DNA from: Bacillus_BA songklensis
GTDB taxonomy: Bacteria > Bacillota > Bacilli > Bacillales > Bacillaceae_H
Assembly (NCBI RefSeq): GCF_042649685.1
Contig: NZ_JBHRZT010000026.1
Location: 1-64,000, forward strand
Reading direction: 5' to 3'
Length of the DNA stretch: 64,000 nucleotides
This document shows positions 25,805 through 35,002 of the stretch, piece by piece. The notes beneath the pieces were generated by a model. It saw only the letters and a program-made list of their open reading frames with translations, was not told where the DNA came from and did not search any database. A program made the position numbers and the translations under genes. Numbering within the stretch: position 1 is the stretch's first letter; each line of letters begins with the position of its first letter.

Positions 25805-26434
25805 TTAAACTGTTTGAAATTGTCGTTTTAGAGAAAGCAGTTTTACGTGATAGCTGAATAAAAATTCGTAAGATTCCAAAAACTTTTTCGCTTCAAAAGC
25901 ATTTCTTCCCCATACGGTGATGCCATGATTGCGAATGAGGACCGCTCCCTGGTCACCCTTTACATATTTACCGAACTCTTCAGCCAATGTCGGGATATCT
26001 GCATAGTTACGGATGATCGGAATGCGAATTTCTGCATCCTCTTCCCAAATTCCAAAAGCTTTAATGATTTCTTGCCCTTTAAACACAATCTCTCCTTCAT
26101 CTCCATAAAGCTCTGAGATGACATTGTTGTCGATTGTATGGACATGAAGGCTGCACCCGGCATTGGTCTTATTGTAAATTTCCACATGAAGCAGCGTTTC
26201 CGCTGAAGGTTTCAGTTCCGTTTCCTCGGCTTTCTTTCCCTCAGCGTCTACTAGCAGAAAGTCGTCACTCGTACGCTTTCCTTTGTCTCTCCCGCTTGCG
26301 GTGACAAGAAACGTAAGCGGTTCATCGCTTACTTTGATAGCAAGATTTCCGCTTGTTCCTGGAAACCAGTCGCGTGCTGCAAGCTCATCTTTTACATCTG
26401 CCAGCTCGTGCCAACGTTTCGCTAATATGCTCAT
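25805..26434 (-). CDS. mtnB: Methylthioribulose-1-phosphate dehydratase
   Basis: A 209-residue class II aldolase-fold enzyme. It dehydrates 5-methylthioribulose-1-phosphate to 2,3-diketo-5-methylthiopentyl-1-phosphate. Features: GTSGNLA near residue 26, the zinc ligands HVHTID near 97 and the third histidine in IRNHGITVWG near 168. Its ATG overlaps the mtnX stop (ATGA), showing translational coupling. Confidence 0.93.
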   Translation of the reverse strand: MSILAKRWHELADVKDELAARDWFPGTSGNLAIKVSDEPLTFLVTASGRDKGKRTSDDFLLVDAEGKKAEETELKPSAETLLHVEIYNKTNAGCSLHVHTIDNNVISELYGDEGEIVFKGQEIIKAFGIWEEDAEIRIPIIRNYADIPTLAEEFGKYVKGDQGAVLIRNHGITVWGRNAFEAKKFLESYEFLFSYHVKLLSLKRQFQTV

Positions 26435-27093
26435 GATTTCACCCCCGTCAATTCTTTCACATGATGGATTACATCATAAAACGTCGCAAATGGACGATAT
26501 GGAATTTGCAGTTCTTCGCATTTTTCGATTAAGAAATCTCTCGCGATAACAGCATTTGCCACTTTGGCTGCTTGCAAGTCCGTGATGGAATCGCCGATGA
26601 CGATTTTAAACTCGTCTTCTTTTTCAAGCTTTCGAATGATCGAAGGCTTGCAGCAACCGCAATCATTGCTGCACTCATCATCACATGAATGAGGCCATGT
26701 TATCGTAATTGTCTCACCACTGAAATCAGAGCCGTTACAATAAATGCTCTCTTTTTCTACTAATCCATCAAGCAAACGATGGACAAAGAAATCGATACCC
26801 CCGCTTACGATATAAAGGGGAATGCCTTCCTGCCTTGTAAAAGCAACAAATTCCGAGAACCCTTCTCGAATTTCAGCCTTATGCAACAAAAAATCTATGA
26901 TCTCTTGTTTTAAGCTTGTCGGAAGAAGGGAAAACATCTTTCCGACCCCTTCTTTTACCGACACGTTTTGTGCGAGTACATCATCTTTAATGGCTTCCCA
27001 CTCTGAGGGAGCAAATTGTTTCATGATCGCAATGATGTTATCGCTGTTTGTAACCGTTCCATCGAAGTCGCAAAAAATGACTGGCTTCTTCAC
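26431..27093 (-). CDS. mtnX: 2-hydroxy-3-keto-5-methylthiopentenyl-1-phosphate phosphatase
   Basis: A 220-residue HAD-superfamily phosphatase; it makes the acireductone used by MtnD. Motif I FCDFDGTVTNSDN lies at residue 6, motif II IVSGG near 96, and motif IV VIGDSITDLQAA near 160. A cysteine-rich insert (CDDECSNDCGCCKPS) near 140 is typical of the Bacillus protein. The GTG start at 27093 follows GAGGTG and overlaps the mtnW stop by four bases. Confidence 0.92.
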   Translation of the reverse strand: MKKPVIFCDFDGTVTNSDNIIAIMKQFAPSEWEAIKDDVLAQNVSVKEGVGKMFSLLPTSLKQEIIDFLLHKAEIREGFSEFVAFTRQEGIPLYIVSGGIDFFVHRLLDGLVEKESIYCNGSDFSGETITITWPHSCDDECSNDCGCCKPSIIRKLEKEDEFKIVIGDSITDLQAAKVANAVIARDFLIEKCEELQIPYRPFATFYDVIHHVKELTGVKS

Positions 27094-28334
27094 GATGTCA
27101 CCTCTACCGTGCCCCACAGTTCAATGGCCTTTTTAAGCGACTCGGATTGTTGGGCTGCTTCTTGGAGTGTTTGGCCGTTTAACACCGCATCGATAGCATC
27201 ACGGAAAGCACGACCGCCTCCTGCCGCCCCGTCTGGGTGGCCATGCACCCCACCGCCGGCATTGATAACAGAATCGATGCCAAAATCACGAATCAACAGA
27301 GGAACCATACCAGGATGGATGCCGGCTGACGGAACCGGAAACGACTGCTTTAGCTGCTTGCTCGGGTGTATAAGTTCATCACTGATACTCACTGCATCTT
27401 CAAACGGTAATGCCACACTGCCATATGGAGATGGGAATAATGAGAAATCAGCACCTGTTATACGGAGCAGCTTTCCAAGTAACAGAGAATACGAGAACCC
27501 ATAAAACTCGGACGGTGTGGATGCTCCGCTGACTGCCGGATGGGCCATGATTGGAAGGCCGATTTCATCATCTTCACGCAATGCCTGCAATACATCCAGA
27601 CCGTAGGCAAACACATTGAACAATAATGCATCCGCCCCAAGCTCTGCCGCACGTCTCGCTTTTTCTTTCAGCTCGAAGGTACGACCCGTTAAATTGACGG
27701 CATATAACGTACGATGTCTAGTTTCTTCATACACTTCATCCAAAACACGCTTCCCTTCCACGATGCGCTTTTCAAAGGGGGTAAGTTCGTTATCGAATAA
27801 AATTTCATCATCCTTCACTAAATCGACGCCCCCAAGTGCTTGCTCGCGAAGCTGCTCGGTTAAATACTGAATGTCGCGTCCAATCACTCCTTTAAAAATA
27901 CTCATGACAAGCGGGCGGTCGTACACACCTAGTTTCTTACGAATCCCCTCAACCCCGAAACGAGGGCCGGGAAAAGCTTGAAGCAAGTCACCATGAAACT
28001 CCAAATCAATCAATTTCACTTTTCCATCAAGTGATAATTTTCCGAAAACCGTTGTTAAAACAGCTGGCAAGTCAGCTGAAAAATTGGCCGCCGGATATGC
28101 AATTTTGATAATGGCCTGTGCCACTTGTTTATCTAAGTATTGATTTACGCGGTCACAATCTTGTAACGGTGCGATTGAAACAACGCGTCCTTTATGCTTT
28201 TTCAGTTGTTCCTGTTCCAACAGCGGCAAATTCGTCCATGAACCGATCGTTAACCCTAAGGCAATGCCTTCCGCCTTTTTCTCCCAATTCCCCGATGGGT
28301 CGTGAATCAAATAACTCGCAATCACTTCACTCAT
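27090..28334 (-). CDS. mtnW: RuBisCO-like 2,3-diketo-5-methylthiopentyl-1-phosphate enolase
   Basis: A 414-residue form IV RuBisCO-like protein. It enolises the diketone made by MtnB. The lysine and acidic residues that bind magnesium are in GGVDLVKDDEILFD near residue 175, and the later loops HPAVSG and INAGGGVHGHPDG are present. It is the first gene of mtnWXBD, under the S-box riboswitch at 28526-28641. Start follows AAAGGAG. Confidence 0.94.
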   Translation of the reverse strand: MSEVIASYLIHDPSGNWEKKAEGIALGLTIGSWTNLPLLEQEQLKKHKGRVVSIAPLQDCDRVNQYLDKQVAQAIIKIAYPAANFSADLPAVLTTVFGKLSLDGKVKLIDLEFHGDLLQAFPGPRFGVEGIRKKLGVYDRPLVMSIFKGVIGRDIQYLTEQLREQALGGVDLVKDDEILFDNELTPFEKRIVEGKRVLDEVYEETRHRTLYAVNLTGRTFELKEKARRAAELGADALLFNVFAYGLDVLQALREDDEIGLPIMAHPAVSGASTPSEFYGFSYSLLLGKLLRITGADFSLFPSPYGSVALPFEDAVSISDELIHPSKQLKQSFPVPSAGIHPGMVPLLIRDFGIDSVINAGGGVHGHPDGAAGGGRAFRDAIDAVLNGQTLQEAAQQSESLKKAIELWGTVEVTS

Positions 28335-28419
28335 GTTTGTCTTCTCCTTTGCTGTAATTTTTGCTTTCGTTATGATCTTTTATCATTGGCTGTTCATGCA
28401 TCTCATCATTTTTCCTTTA

Positions 28420-28448
28420 GGTACTTGGTTGTCCTTTATCCAAGTGCC
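28420..28448. other. Hairpin in the mtnW leader
   Basis: GGTACTTGG and CCAAGTGCC pair (one mismatch) between the riboswitch terminator and the mtnW start. No T-run on the minus strand; role unclear. Confidence 0.4.
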
Positions 28449-28481
28449 TTTATTTTTATCGTCCTTTTTTCGAGAGCGACA

Positions 28482-28512
28482 AAAATAAAAGCCCCTTCAT
28501 TAAGAAGAGGCT
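28482..28512 (-). terminator. S-box-controlled terminator before mtnW
   Basis: On the minus strand AGCCTCTTC pairs with GAAGGGGCT and is followed by TTTTATTTTT. Its left arm can pair with the end of the riboswitch P1 stem, the classical arrangement for SAM-dependent termination. Confidence 0.8.
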
Positions 28513-28525
28513 AATGACTAGCACT

Positions 28526-28641
28526 CTTCTTATCTCTCAGCATCGCGCTGCAAGAATTAGCACCGTGCTTAACAGTAATCGTCGTTAAGTCGGTTGCCGG
28601 GCTTCATCGGGCTCGTCCCTCCACCTGCTCTTGATAAGAAA
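28526..28641 (-). promoter_or_regulatory. SAM-I (S-box) riboswitch of the mtnWXBD operon
   Basis: On the minus strand: P1 CTTATCAAGAG ... GATAAGAAG, the conserved core GAGGGAC, GATGAAGCCCGGCAACC, and GCACGGTGCTAATTC. High SAM would form the terminator and stop transcription of the salvage operon; low SAM permits it. Confidence 0.93.
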
Positions 28642-28719
28642 GTTGCTTATTTATGTTATTTTCTAAAAAGTTCGTTTCACACAATGTAATTTGGATTATG
28701 ACAGGAATTTTTTTCTTTG

Positions 28720-29904
28720 TCAATTATTTTTTGTAAATAAATTTAATTTTTCAATTCGGTTGACAGCTTCTTGAAGGCGGTCTTTATCCGTTAATAGCCC
28801 AACACGCACATACCCTTCCCCATACTTTCCAAATCCGATTCCCGGAGCTACGACCACTTTCGCTTCCTCCAATAAAAGATCAGCAAATTGCTCGGATGTA
28901 TATCCTTCCGGGACGGGAAGCCAGGCAAAAAATGAGCCTTCAGGAGCCTTCACATCCCAACCGATTTTCTGAAGTCCATCAATCAGAACATTACGACGGG
29001 ATTCATAAAGCTCTGACAGTTCGTCCACGCAGCTTTGGGATGCAAGAAGGGCCTCTGCAGCTGCTGCTTGAATGGCACCGAAAATGCTCACATATAAATG
29101 GTCTTGTAATAAGTTGATCGCTTCGATCACACTCTCGTTTCCAACCGCAAAACCAACGCGCCAGCCGGCCATGTTATATGTTTTGGAGAACGTATAAATT
29201 TCGATTCCGATATCCATTGCTCCTTCAGCTTGCAAAAAGCTGACAGGCTTCTTTCCGTTGAAACCGATAGCTCCATAGGCAAAATCATGGACCACACAGA
29301 TGTCATGCTTTTTCGCCAACGCTACGGTTTCTTCAAAAAATTCAGCTGTCGCTATCGCACCGGTCGGGTTATTCGGATAGTTCAAAAACATCAATTTAGC
29401 TGCCTGCTTTACTTCTTCTGGAATTTCTTCATAGTTTGGCAGAAAATGACGTTCAGCCCGAAGAGGCATCATTTCCATATTGGCGCGGGCAAGCTCTACT
29501 CCCGACCAGTAATCAGGATAACCGGGATCCGGCACAAGGACAGTGTCACCTGGATTCAATAAACATTGCGGAATCTCTACAAGTCCCGCTTTACCACCAA
29601 ACAAAATGGCCACCTCTTTATCCGGATTGACCGTTACTCCGTATTCTCGTTCATAAAAACGTGCAACAGCCTTTTTCAAGAAGGAATGACCGCGAAACGG
29701 AGAATATTTATGATTGCGCGGATCCTCCGCAGCTTGTTGTAATGCTTTTACGATATGAGGCGGTGTTGGCTGGTCGGGATTTCCCTGACCAAGATTGATA
29801 ACATCATGTCCCTCTGCCATCACGTTTGCCACTTTGTTTACAAGTGAAGCAAAAAACTGCTTCGGCAAACGTTTCAGTAAATCAGATTGCTCGAAATTTT
29901 TCAT
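28720..29904 (-). CDS. mtnE: Methionine salvage aminotransferase
   Basis: A 394-residue fold-type I PLP aminotransferase. It turns 4-methylthio-2-oxobutanoate into methionine, using glutamine or another amino donor. The PLP lysine is in TFSKTYNMAGWRVGF near residue 235, with NYPNNPTGA near 173 and the substrate arginine near the C-terminus (GYVRVGLL). Start at 29904 is six bases after GAAGGTG. It is divergent from mtnU, which shares the 110-nt gap. It has no S-box of its own that I can see. Confidence 0.88.
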   Translation of the reverse strand: MKNFEQSDLLKRLPKQFFASLVNKVANVMAEGHDVINLGQGNPDQPTPPHIVKALQQAAEDPRNHKYSPFRGHSFLKKAVARFYEREYGVTVNPDKEVAILFGGKAGLVEIPQCLLNPGDTVLVPDPGYPDYWSGVELARANMEMMPLRAERHFLPNYEEIPEEVKQAAKLMFLNYPNNPTGAIATAEFFEETVALAKKHDICVVHDFAYGAIGFNGKKPVSFLQAEGAMDIGIEIYTFSKTYNMAGWRVGFAVGNESVIEAINLLQDHLYVSIFGAIQAAAAEALLASQSCVDELSELYESRRNVLIDGLQKIGWDVKAPEGSFFAWLPVPEGYTSEQFADLLLEEAKVVVAPGIGFGKYGEGYVRVGLLTDKDRLQEAVNRIEKLNLFTKNN

Positions 29905-30014
29905 TTTGTACACCTTCTCAAAAATTTCTTGAAATTCTAGTCAAAAATAATATATTGTTGTTATCAACTTGTAAAGCCATTTTTTCAAATCAATCGAAAG
30001 GCGGGAATTTACAA

Positions 30015-30800
30015 ATGCCGTTAAAAGTCGCATGTATTCAGTTAGATATTGCATTTGGAGATCCTAAAAAAAATTTTTTGCGAGTGGCCGAAAAAATGAA
30101 AGAGGCCCTTCAAACAGGCGCAGACATTTTGGTACTGCCCGAACTTTGGTCAACAGGCTATGACTTAACGCGTTTAAATGACATCGCCGATGAAAATGGA
30201 GAGAAAACGAAACACTTTTTTTCTTCATTCGCCCAAGAACACAATGTGTCCATTGTTGCAGGATCGGTCGCCAAGAAAACCGAAGAAGGCATCACAAATA
30301 CGATGTATGTCTTTGATCACAACGGCAACCTTGTCTCTGAATATAGTAAACTTCATCTTTTCAAACTAATGGATGAGCATATTTACTTAAAAGCCGGCAA
30401 TACTCAAAATTCATTTACCCTAAAAGGAACCTCCTGTGCCGGGTTCATTTGTTATGACATTCGCTTTCCTGAATGGATGCGTACACACACGAGCCAGGGA
30501 GCAGAAATATTATTTGTAGTTGCGGAGTGGCCTCTTCCGCGACTCGCCCACTGGCGCGCCCTTCTCATCAGCCGGGCCATCGAGAACCAATGCTATGTAG
30601 TCGCTTGTAACAGTACAGGCAGCAATCCGGATAATGTATTTGCAGGACATTCACTCATTATCGACCCGTGGGGGGAAATCATCTCTGAGGCTGGCGAAGA
30701 AGAAAGCATCATCACAGGAATGATTGACAGCGAAAAAGTTCGGCAAGTGCGCAGACAAATTCCTGTATTTGCCGACCGACGCACCGAATTCTATATTTAG
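30015..30800 (+). CDS. mtnU: Nitrilase-superfamily omega-amidase of the salvage pathway
   Basis: A 261-residue carbon-nitrogen hydrolase. The triad is Glu in LPELWSTGYD near residue 43, Lys in SKLHLF near 112 and Cys in GFICYDIRFPEW near 146. MtnU-type enzymes hydrolyse 2-oxoglutaramate left by glutamine-dependent transamination, pulling the MtnE reaction forward; this is family knowledge, and fits its position head to head with mtnE. Start at 30015 follows AAAGGCGGG. Confidence 0.85.
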   Translation: MPLKVACIQLDIAFGDPKKNFLRVAEKMKEALQTGADILVLPELWSTGYDLTRLNDIADENGEKTKHFFSSFAQEHNVSIVAGSVAKKTEEGITNTMYVFDHNGNLVSEYSKLHLFKLMDEHIYLKAGNTQNSFTLKGTSCAGFICYDIRFPEWMRTHTSQGAEILFVVAEWPLPRLAHWRALLISRAIENQCYVVACNSTGSNPDNVFAGHSLIIDPWGEIISEAGEEESIITGMIDSEKVRQVRRQIPVFADRRTEFYI

Positions 30801-30814
30801 ATCCACCTAAACCT

Positions 30815-30956
30815 TTTTTAGCATATTCAGGATGTAAGAACAGAAAGCCATTAACATCATCCTTATCTTTGCTTCGATCTCCTTCATGGCCTCTCTGTTC
30901 TCTTATCTTGAATGAGCTTATAAAGGGTCTCGTAGATTTATATAATAATATTTTTC
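30815..30956. repeat. Family B repeat, palindromic rearranged copy
   Basis: An inverted block AGCATATTCAGGATGTAAGAA...AAGCCAT faces a direct block ATGGCCTCTCTGTTCTC...TTGAATGAGCT, the two being near-complementary over about 33 nt. The right side ends GGGTCTCGTAGATTTATATA. Both terminal hairpins of the full family B element are missing. It fills the mtnU-mtnK gap. Confidence 0.65.
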
Positions 30957-30966
30957 GGAAAATCTA

Positions 30967-30996
30967 TTGACAATCTTACAGATTACCTGCTAATAT
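30967..30996 (+). promoter_or_regulatory. Sigma-A-like promoter of the mtnKA leader
   Basis: TTGACA (30967-30972), 18-nt spacer, TAATAT (30991-30996). It precedes the S-box by about 75 nt. Confidence 0.6.
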
Positions 30997-31070
30997 TCAC
31001 ATCAAGTGATTCAAAACTTTCTAATTTTAAATTGAATTCTAAATTTTTAATCATACAAGTGAATATGTAT

Positions 31071-31230
31071 CTCTTATCAAGAGTTGGCTGAGGGAATTGG
31101 CCCTATGAAGCCCAGCAACCGACCGTAATACCATCGCAAGGTGGAGCGCAAATTTGCGCTAGCGAACAACTTGTTCAGTAAGGCACGGTGCTAAATCCAA
31201 CAGAAAGACACCTTTCTGGCAGATAAGAGG
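31071..31230 (+). promoter_or_regulatory. SAM-I (S-box) riboswitch of mtnKA
   Basis: P1 CTCTTATC ... GATAAGAG, then GAGTTGGCTGAGGGAATTGG, CTATGAAGCCCAGCAACCGA, and GCACGGTGCTAAATCC are all present in order. The variable arm is long (about 31137-31178), with its own stem GAGCGCAAATTTGCGCT. Confidence 0.95.
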
Positions 31231-31248
31231 TTTGGACGCATCGTCTTC

Positions 31249-31282
31249 AAGCCTCTTTCGCTAAGAAAGAGGCTTTTTTATT
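31249..31282 (+). terminator. S-box-controlled terminator before mtnK
   Basis: GCCTCTTTC and GAAAGAGGC form the stem, followed by TTTTTTATT. CCTCTT can alternatively pair with the AAGAGG at the end of the riboswitch P1. Confidence 0.88.
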
Positions 31283-31283
31283 A

Positions 31284-31400
31284 GAAAAGCGGAGGCGACT
31301 GTCCAATCTTGAGAGGCGTTGGAACTTCTGGCCGGGAAACCGCTCTTTGGTTTCACCGGAAAAGTCGAAGCGTCGCGATAAATTCAAAACTGATTAAACC
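31284..31400 (+). repeat. Repeat family C module within the mtnK leader
   Basis: AGAAAAGCGGAGGCGACTGT is identical to 21027-21046, and GGCGTTGGAACTTC resembles the equivalent stretch there. It lies between the riboswitch terminator and the mtnK ribosome site, so it is transcribed only when SAM is low. Confidence 0.6.
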
Positions 31401-31440
31401 AATAAGAAAACTACGAGAGCATTATATGGAGGTTTTTATA

Positions 31441-32622
31441 ATGGCATTATCCACTCAACATATCTATGAACCACTAACTGAAGAAAAAGCTGTCGCTTTA
31501 GCGATAAAATTAAACCTATTCGCCGAGGATGCGGTGCTGGCCTGCCGTGAGATCGGTGATGGAAACTTAAATCTTGTGTTTCATGTGACAGATGAAAGCA
31601 ACAAAGGTGTGATTATTAAACAGGCCCTGCCTTACGCAAAAGTTGTAGGTGAAAGCTGGCCTTTAAGTCTTCATCGTGCCAAAATCGAAAGTGATGCGTT
31701 AAAACAATTTGCTCAATCGGTACCGCAGTATGTACCAGAGGTGTATTATACAGATGAAACGTTAGCTGTGACGGTAATGGAAGATTTATCGCACCTGCAA
31801 ATTGCACGGGCGGGACTCATCCAAGGAAAATCATACCCTCTTCTCGCGAAACACGTAGGAGAATTTTTAGCAAACATTTTATTTTACACATCTGACTTTG
31901 CTCTTGATCCACAGGAAAAGAAAGAACTGGTTAAACAGTTTACAAATCCGGATCTTTGCAAAATCACAGAAGACTTAGTCTTTACAGACCCATTCTTTGA
32001 TCACGACACAAACGATTTTGAGGAAGGTCTTCAAGAAGATGTTGAAGCGCTTTGGGCGGATTTTCAAGTAAAACTTGAAGCAGCTAAACTCAAGAAAAAA
32101 TTTTTAACAAACAGCGATGCGCTAATTCACGGTGATCTTCACACAGGCAGTATCTTTGCAGATGAGTACACGACAAAAATCATTGACCCTGAATTTGCCT
32201 TCTATGGCCCAATCGGTTTTGATCTTGGTCAATTCATCGCTAACTTATTATTAAATGCGCTATCCCGCAACGAGGAAGAACGAGAAGAATTATTTATACA
32301 GGCGGAAGAAACGTGGAATGTATTCAGCGATACCTTCACGAAGCTTTGGGAAAAAGATAGCCTTGAAGTATACACAAATGTCGATGGGTATTTAGAGTAT
32401 GTATTAAAAACAACATGGCGTGATGCAGTTGGCTTTGCTGGATGTGAAGTCATTCGCCGCACTATCGGTTTGGCTCACATTGCCGACTTGGATGGAATTG
32501 CAGACGAAGAAAAACGTCTTGCGGCAAAACACCATGCGCTTCGTCTTGGCAAAGCGCTTCTGTTAAATCAACAAAGCATTACGCCTGATATTCTGCACGA
32601 AATTATAAAAGTCACAGCTTAA
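31441..32622 (+). CDS. mtnK: Methylthioribose kinase
   Basis: A 393-residue kinase of the APH-like fold that phosphorylates 5-methylthioribose with ATP, the entry step to methionine salvage. The catalytic loop HGDLHTGSIF lies near residue 231 and the metal motif DPEFAFYGPIGFDLG near 250. Start at 31441 follows GGAGG. It is 18 nt upstream of mtnA and both are under the S-box. Confidence 0.95.
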   Translation: MALSTQHIYEPLTEEKAVALAIKLNLFAEDAVLACREIGDGNLNLVFHVTDESNKGVIIKQALPYAKVVGESWPLSLHRAKIESDALKQFAQSVPQYVPEVYYTDETLAVTVMEDLSHLQIARAGLIQGKSYPLLAKHVGEFLANILFYTSDFALDPQEKKELVKQFTNPDLCKITEDLVFTDPFFDHDTNDFEEGLQEDVEALWADFQVKLEAAKLKKKFLTNSDALIHGDLHTGSIFADEYTTKIIDPEFAFYGPIGFDLGQFIANLLLNALSRNEEEREELFIQAEETWNVFSDTFTKLWEKDSLEVYTNVDGYLEYVLKTTWRDAVGFAGCEVIRRTIGLAHIADLDGIADEEKRLAAKHHALRLGKALLLNQQSITPDILHEIIKVTA

Positions 32623-32640
32623 CGAAAGGAAGTTTACAAC

Positions 32641-33705
32641 ATGAATACAACGTTACCTTTACCTCGTTCTGTTGAATGGAACGATACACATATTACATTA
32701 TTGGATCAGCAAGCGCTTCCTCTTGCTGTCGAATATTTAGAATTAAAAACATTGGAAGATGTATGGAAGGCCATTAAAACGTTAAAAGTACGCGGGGCAC
32801 CAGCTATTGGTATTACGGCTGCTTTCGGGCTGGCACTGGCTGCACAGCAATACGAGAACGAGAGCATTGAAGAATTCAGGAAACAGCTTCAAAAATACCG
32901 CGACTATTTAGCAAGCTCGCGTCCGACAGCCGTCAATCTATTTTGGGCACTTGATCGAATGGTGGCCAGCATAAAGGATGTTATCTCTGTCAACGAAGCC
33001 AAGACCACTCTTGTGCATGAAGCGATCCGCATTCAAGTGGAAGACGAAGAAGTATGCTACAGCATCGGTCATCATGCTCTTTCCCTTTTGAACAAGAATG
33101 ATTCGATTATGACGATTTGTAATGCTGGTTCAATCGCAACCGCTTACTATGGGACGGCACTCGCTCCATTTCATTTGTCGGTCGAGAAAGGCATTCCGTT
33201 AAAAGTGTATGCATGTGAAACAAGACCTGTGCTGCAAGGATCCCGTCTGACAGCCTGGGAGTTACAGCAATCCGGTGTGGATGTGACACTCATAACGGAT
33301 AATATGGCCGCCCATACTATTAAAACCAAAAAAATCAACGCCATTATCGTTGGGGCTGACCGCATCGCAGCAAACGGAGACACAGCGAATAAGATTGGTA
33401 CATACGGTTTGGCTCTTCTTGCAAAATCATTCGGTATTCCATTCTATGTTGCCGCTCCTCTTTCAACATTCGATCCAACGATTGCAAGCGGAGATGATAT
33501 TCCAATTGAAGAACGAGCAGCAGAAGAAATAACACATTTGAACGGAAAACGTATCGCCCCAGAAGGAATTTCTGTCTACAATCCAGCTTTTGATGTCACA
33601 CCAAATGAACTCATTACGGCAATCATTACGGAAAAAGGCATTATAACAGGAAACTATAAGCAAGAAATTCAAAGATTGTTTGCTCATCAATCATCATCTA
33701 AATAA
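32641..33705 (+). CDS. mtnA: Methylthioribose-1-phosphate isomerase
   Basis: A 354-residue aldose-ketose isomerase of the eIF2B-like family. It converts methylthioribose-1-phosphate to methylthioribulose-1-phosphate. RGAPAIG lies near residue 50, the catalytic cysteine in YACETRP near 160 and the aspartate in GADRIAANGD near 240. Ribosome site GAAAGGAAG. Product feeds mtnB of the opposite-strand operon. Confidence 0.95.
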   Translation: MNTTLPLPRSVEWNDTHITLLDQQALPLAVEYLELKTLEDVWKAIKTLKVRGAPAIGITAAFGLALAAQQYENESIEEFRKQLQKYRDYLASSRPTAVNLFWALDRMVASIKDVISVNEAKTTLVHEAIRIQVEDEEVCYSIGHHALSLLNKNDSIMTICNAGSIATAYYGTALAPFHLSVEKGIPLKVYACETRPVLQGSRLTAWELQQSGVDVTLITDNMAAHTIKTKKINAIIVGADRIAANGDTANKIGTYGLALLAKSFGIPFYVAAPLSTFDPTIASGDDIPIEERAAEEITHLNGKRIAPEGISVYNPAFDVTPNELITAIITEKGIITGNYKQEIQRLFAHQSSSK

Positions 33706-33757
33706 AGGTAGTGGCCAGCGTACATTGAAAAACATACGTGCAGCCGCCCTTCCTGCA

Positions 33758-33824
33758 ATAATCACCATTTCATCTCTCCCTAATTGGCTAAACAACAAGG
33801 AGCATACAAATGGTGATTTTTTGA
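33758..33824 (+). terminator. Possible terminator of mtnKA
   Basis: AATCACCATTT pairs with AAATGGTGATT across a 38-nt loop and six T follow. The long loop weakens the case. Confidence 0.45.
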
Positions 33825-33836
33825 TTCCCTCCGCTA

Positions 33837-33952
33837 AATATATTTTCATTTTTCGACATCAGCTTTGACTTCTTAAACTGCTTATGCGTAAATCATTTGA
33901 CACGGGTTCTTTTATCCATGCCAAATGATTTATGTGCATTCATATAGATGAA
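33837..33952 (+). repeat. Degenerate family B repeat
   Basis: TTTTTCGACATCAGC then CTGCTTATGCGTAAATCATT and ATGATTTATGTGCATTCATATA match the left part and right end of the full copies. The right hairpin, AAATCATTTG...CAAATGATTT, is shorter and has mismatches near its loop. Confidence 0.6.
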
Positions 33953-34033
33953 AATAAACAAATCTTTTACATAAAAATTCGACAAATCATGATATGATAG
34001 TATTACTACTTTTGTCTTAATCGAGGTGAGATA

Positions 34034-34480
34034 ATGACATTGACCCAGTCCCTTGAACACCTGTTAAAAAACGCCATTACGTCGTTTCAAACGATGGTAC
34101 CTGCTCCTATTACTGTTGAGCCGACAATAGCCCTCTCTCCAGAAATGAATCTCCCGTTCCGGTCTGTATTTATCGGATTGACGGGAGATATTTCAGGCTC
34201 TCTGATTATTCAAGGAGAAGAGCGTACTTTCTCCAATCTTGCGCGTTCCATGTTTGGAATGGAAATTGAAGGGGCGATGCTGCAATCCTTTACATGTGAA
34301 TTAGGAAACATGATTGCCGGCAATTTTGCTACTGAAGCAACGAATGTGCAAGTTTCTTTGGATATCACCCCTCCCTGTATTTACGAAGAGGCTTTTTTCA
34401 CCAGTATGGGAACAGTGGTAAGTCTTCCGCTTAAATTTCAGGACAATGGTTATTTGCACATATCCATTTCAATGAATTGA
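34034..34480 (+). CDS. CheX-like CheY-phosphatase domain protein
   Basis: A 148-residue stand-alone CheX/CheC-family domain. The conserved helix with ELGNMIAGN near residue 95 holds the Glu and Asn that attack the aspartyl phosphate in this family, so it probably dephosphorylates a CheY-like response regulator. No chemotaxis or flagellar gene is nearby. Start follows GAGGTGAG. Confidence 0.75.
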   Translation: MTLTQSLEHLLKNAITSFQTMVPAPITVEPTIALSPEMNLPFRSVFIGLTGDISGSLIIQGEERTFSNLARSMFGMEIEGAMLQSFTCELGNMIAGNFATEATNVQVSLDITPPCIYEEAFFTSMGTVVSLPLKFQDNGYLHISISMN

Positions 34481-34752
34481 ATAGTATAACACCCCTGTTC
34501 CATGTCTACGCTAGTAATGAAGTATATATTTTGTCATGAAAACGTAATAAGAATGGATAAACAATAAAGAATACAATGTAATAATCTTATTTTTCGTTGG
34601 ATAATAAGATTCATGCCATTCGCTCTTAGCGTTCTTTATTCCCCTTTTATGAAGTCGCTTCCCTGTCTTGAGCATTGTAATCACTGTACGGTTCAGTAGG
34701 ATAAAAGGAAATATAAGTTTGGGGTCAGCTCCCAAAGGAGGGTCTCTTTACA

Positions 34753-34926
34753 ATGACAGATAGCATAAGAGAAGAGAATTTGAAGAATAAGTACGGAGAA
34801 GAAAAAAGAAATCTCTATAGTGAAATCAATGAGGCTTCAAAAGAACAAGGAGAAGCAGAACTGATTACATCCATCGATTTTGTTTTTATTGAAGGAGAAG
34901 GTTGGAAACTAGAAAGTGATCAATAA
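34753..34926 (+). CDS. Hypothetical 57-residue acidic protein
   Basis: The sequence begins MTDSIREENLKNKYGEEKRN and ends IEGEGWKLESDQ; it is hydrophilic, with a likely N-terminal helix. AAAGGAGGG precedes the ATG by ten bases and a hairpin with T-run (34902-34956) overlaps its end, so expression is plausible. Not recognised. Confidence 0.6.
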   Translation: MTDSIREENLKNKYGEEKRNLYSEINEASKEQGEAELITSIDFVFIEGEGWKLESDQ

Positions 34927-34956
34927 GCACTTTTTAGTTCTCCAACCTTCTGTTTT
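34902..34956 (+). terminator. Terminator overlapping the end of the small gene
   Basis: GAAGGTTGGA pairs with TCCAACCTTC; inside, AAGTG and CACTT extend the stem; CTGTTTTTG follows. The left arm encodes residues GEGWKL. Confidence 0.65.
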
Positions 34957-35002
34957 TGTCCCGCTCTAACGGACAGCTAAAAAGCCCTGTGCGAGCTTCC
35001 CT

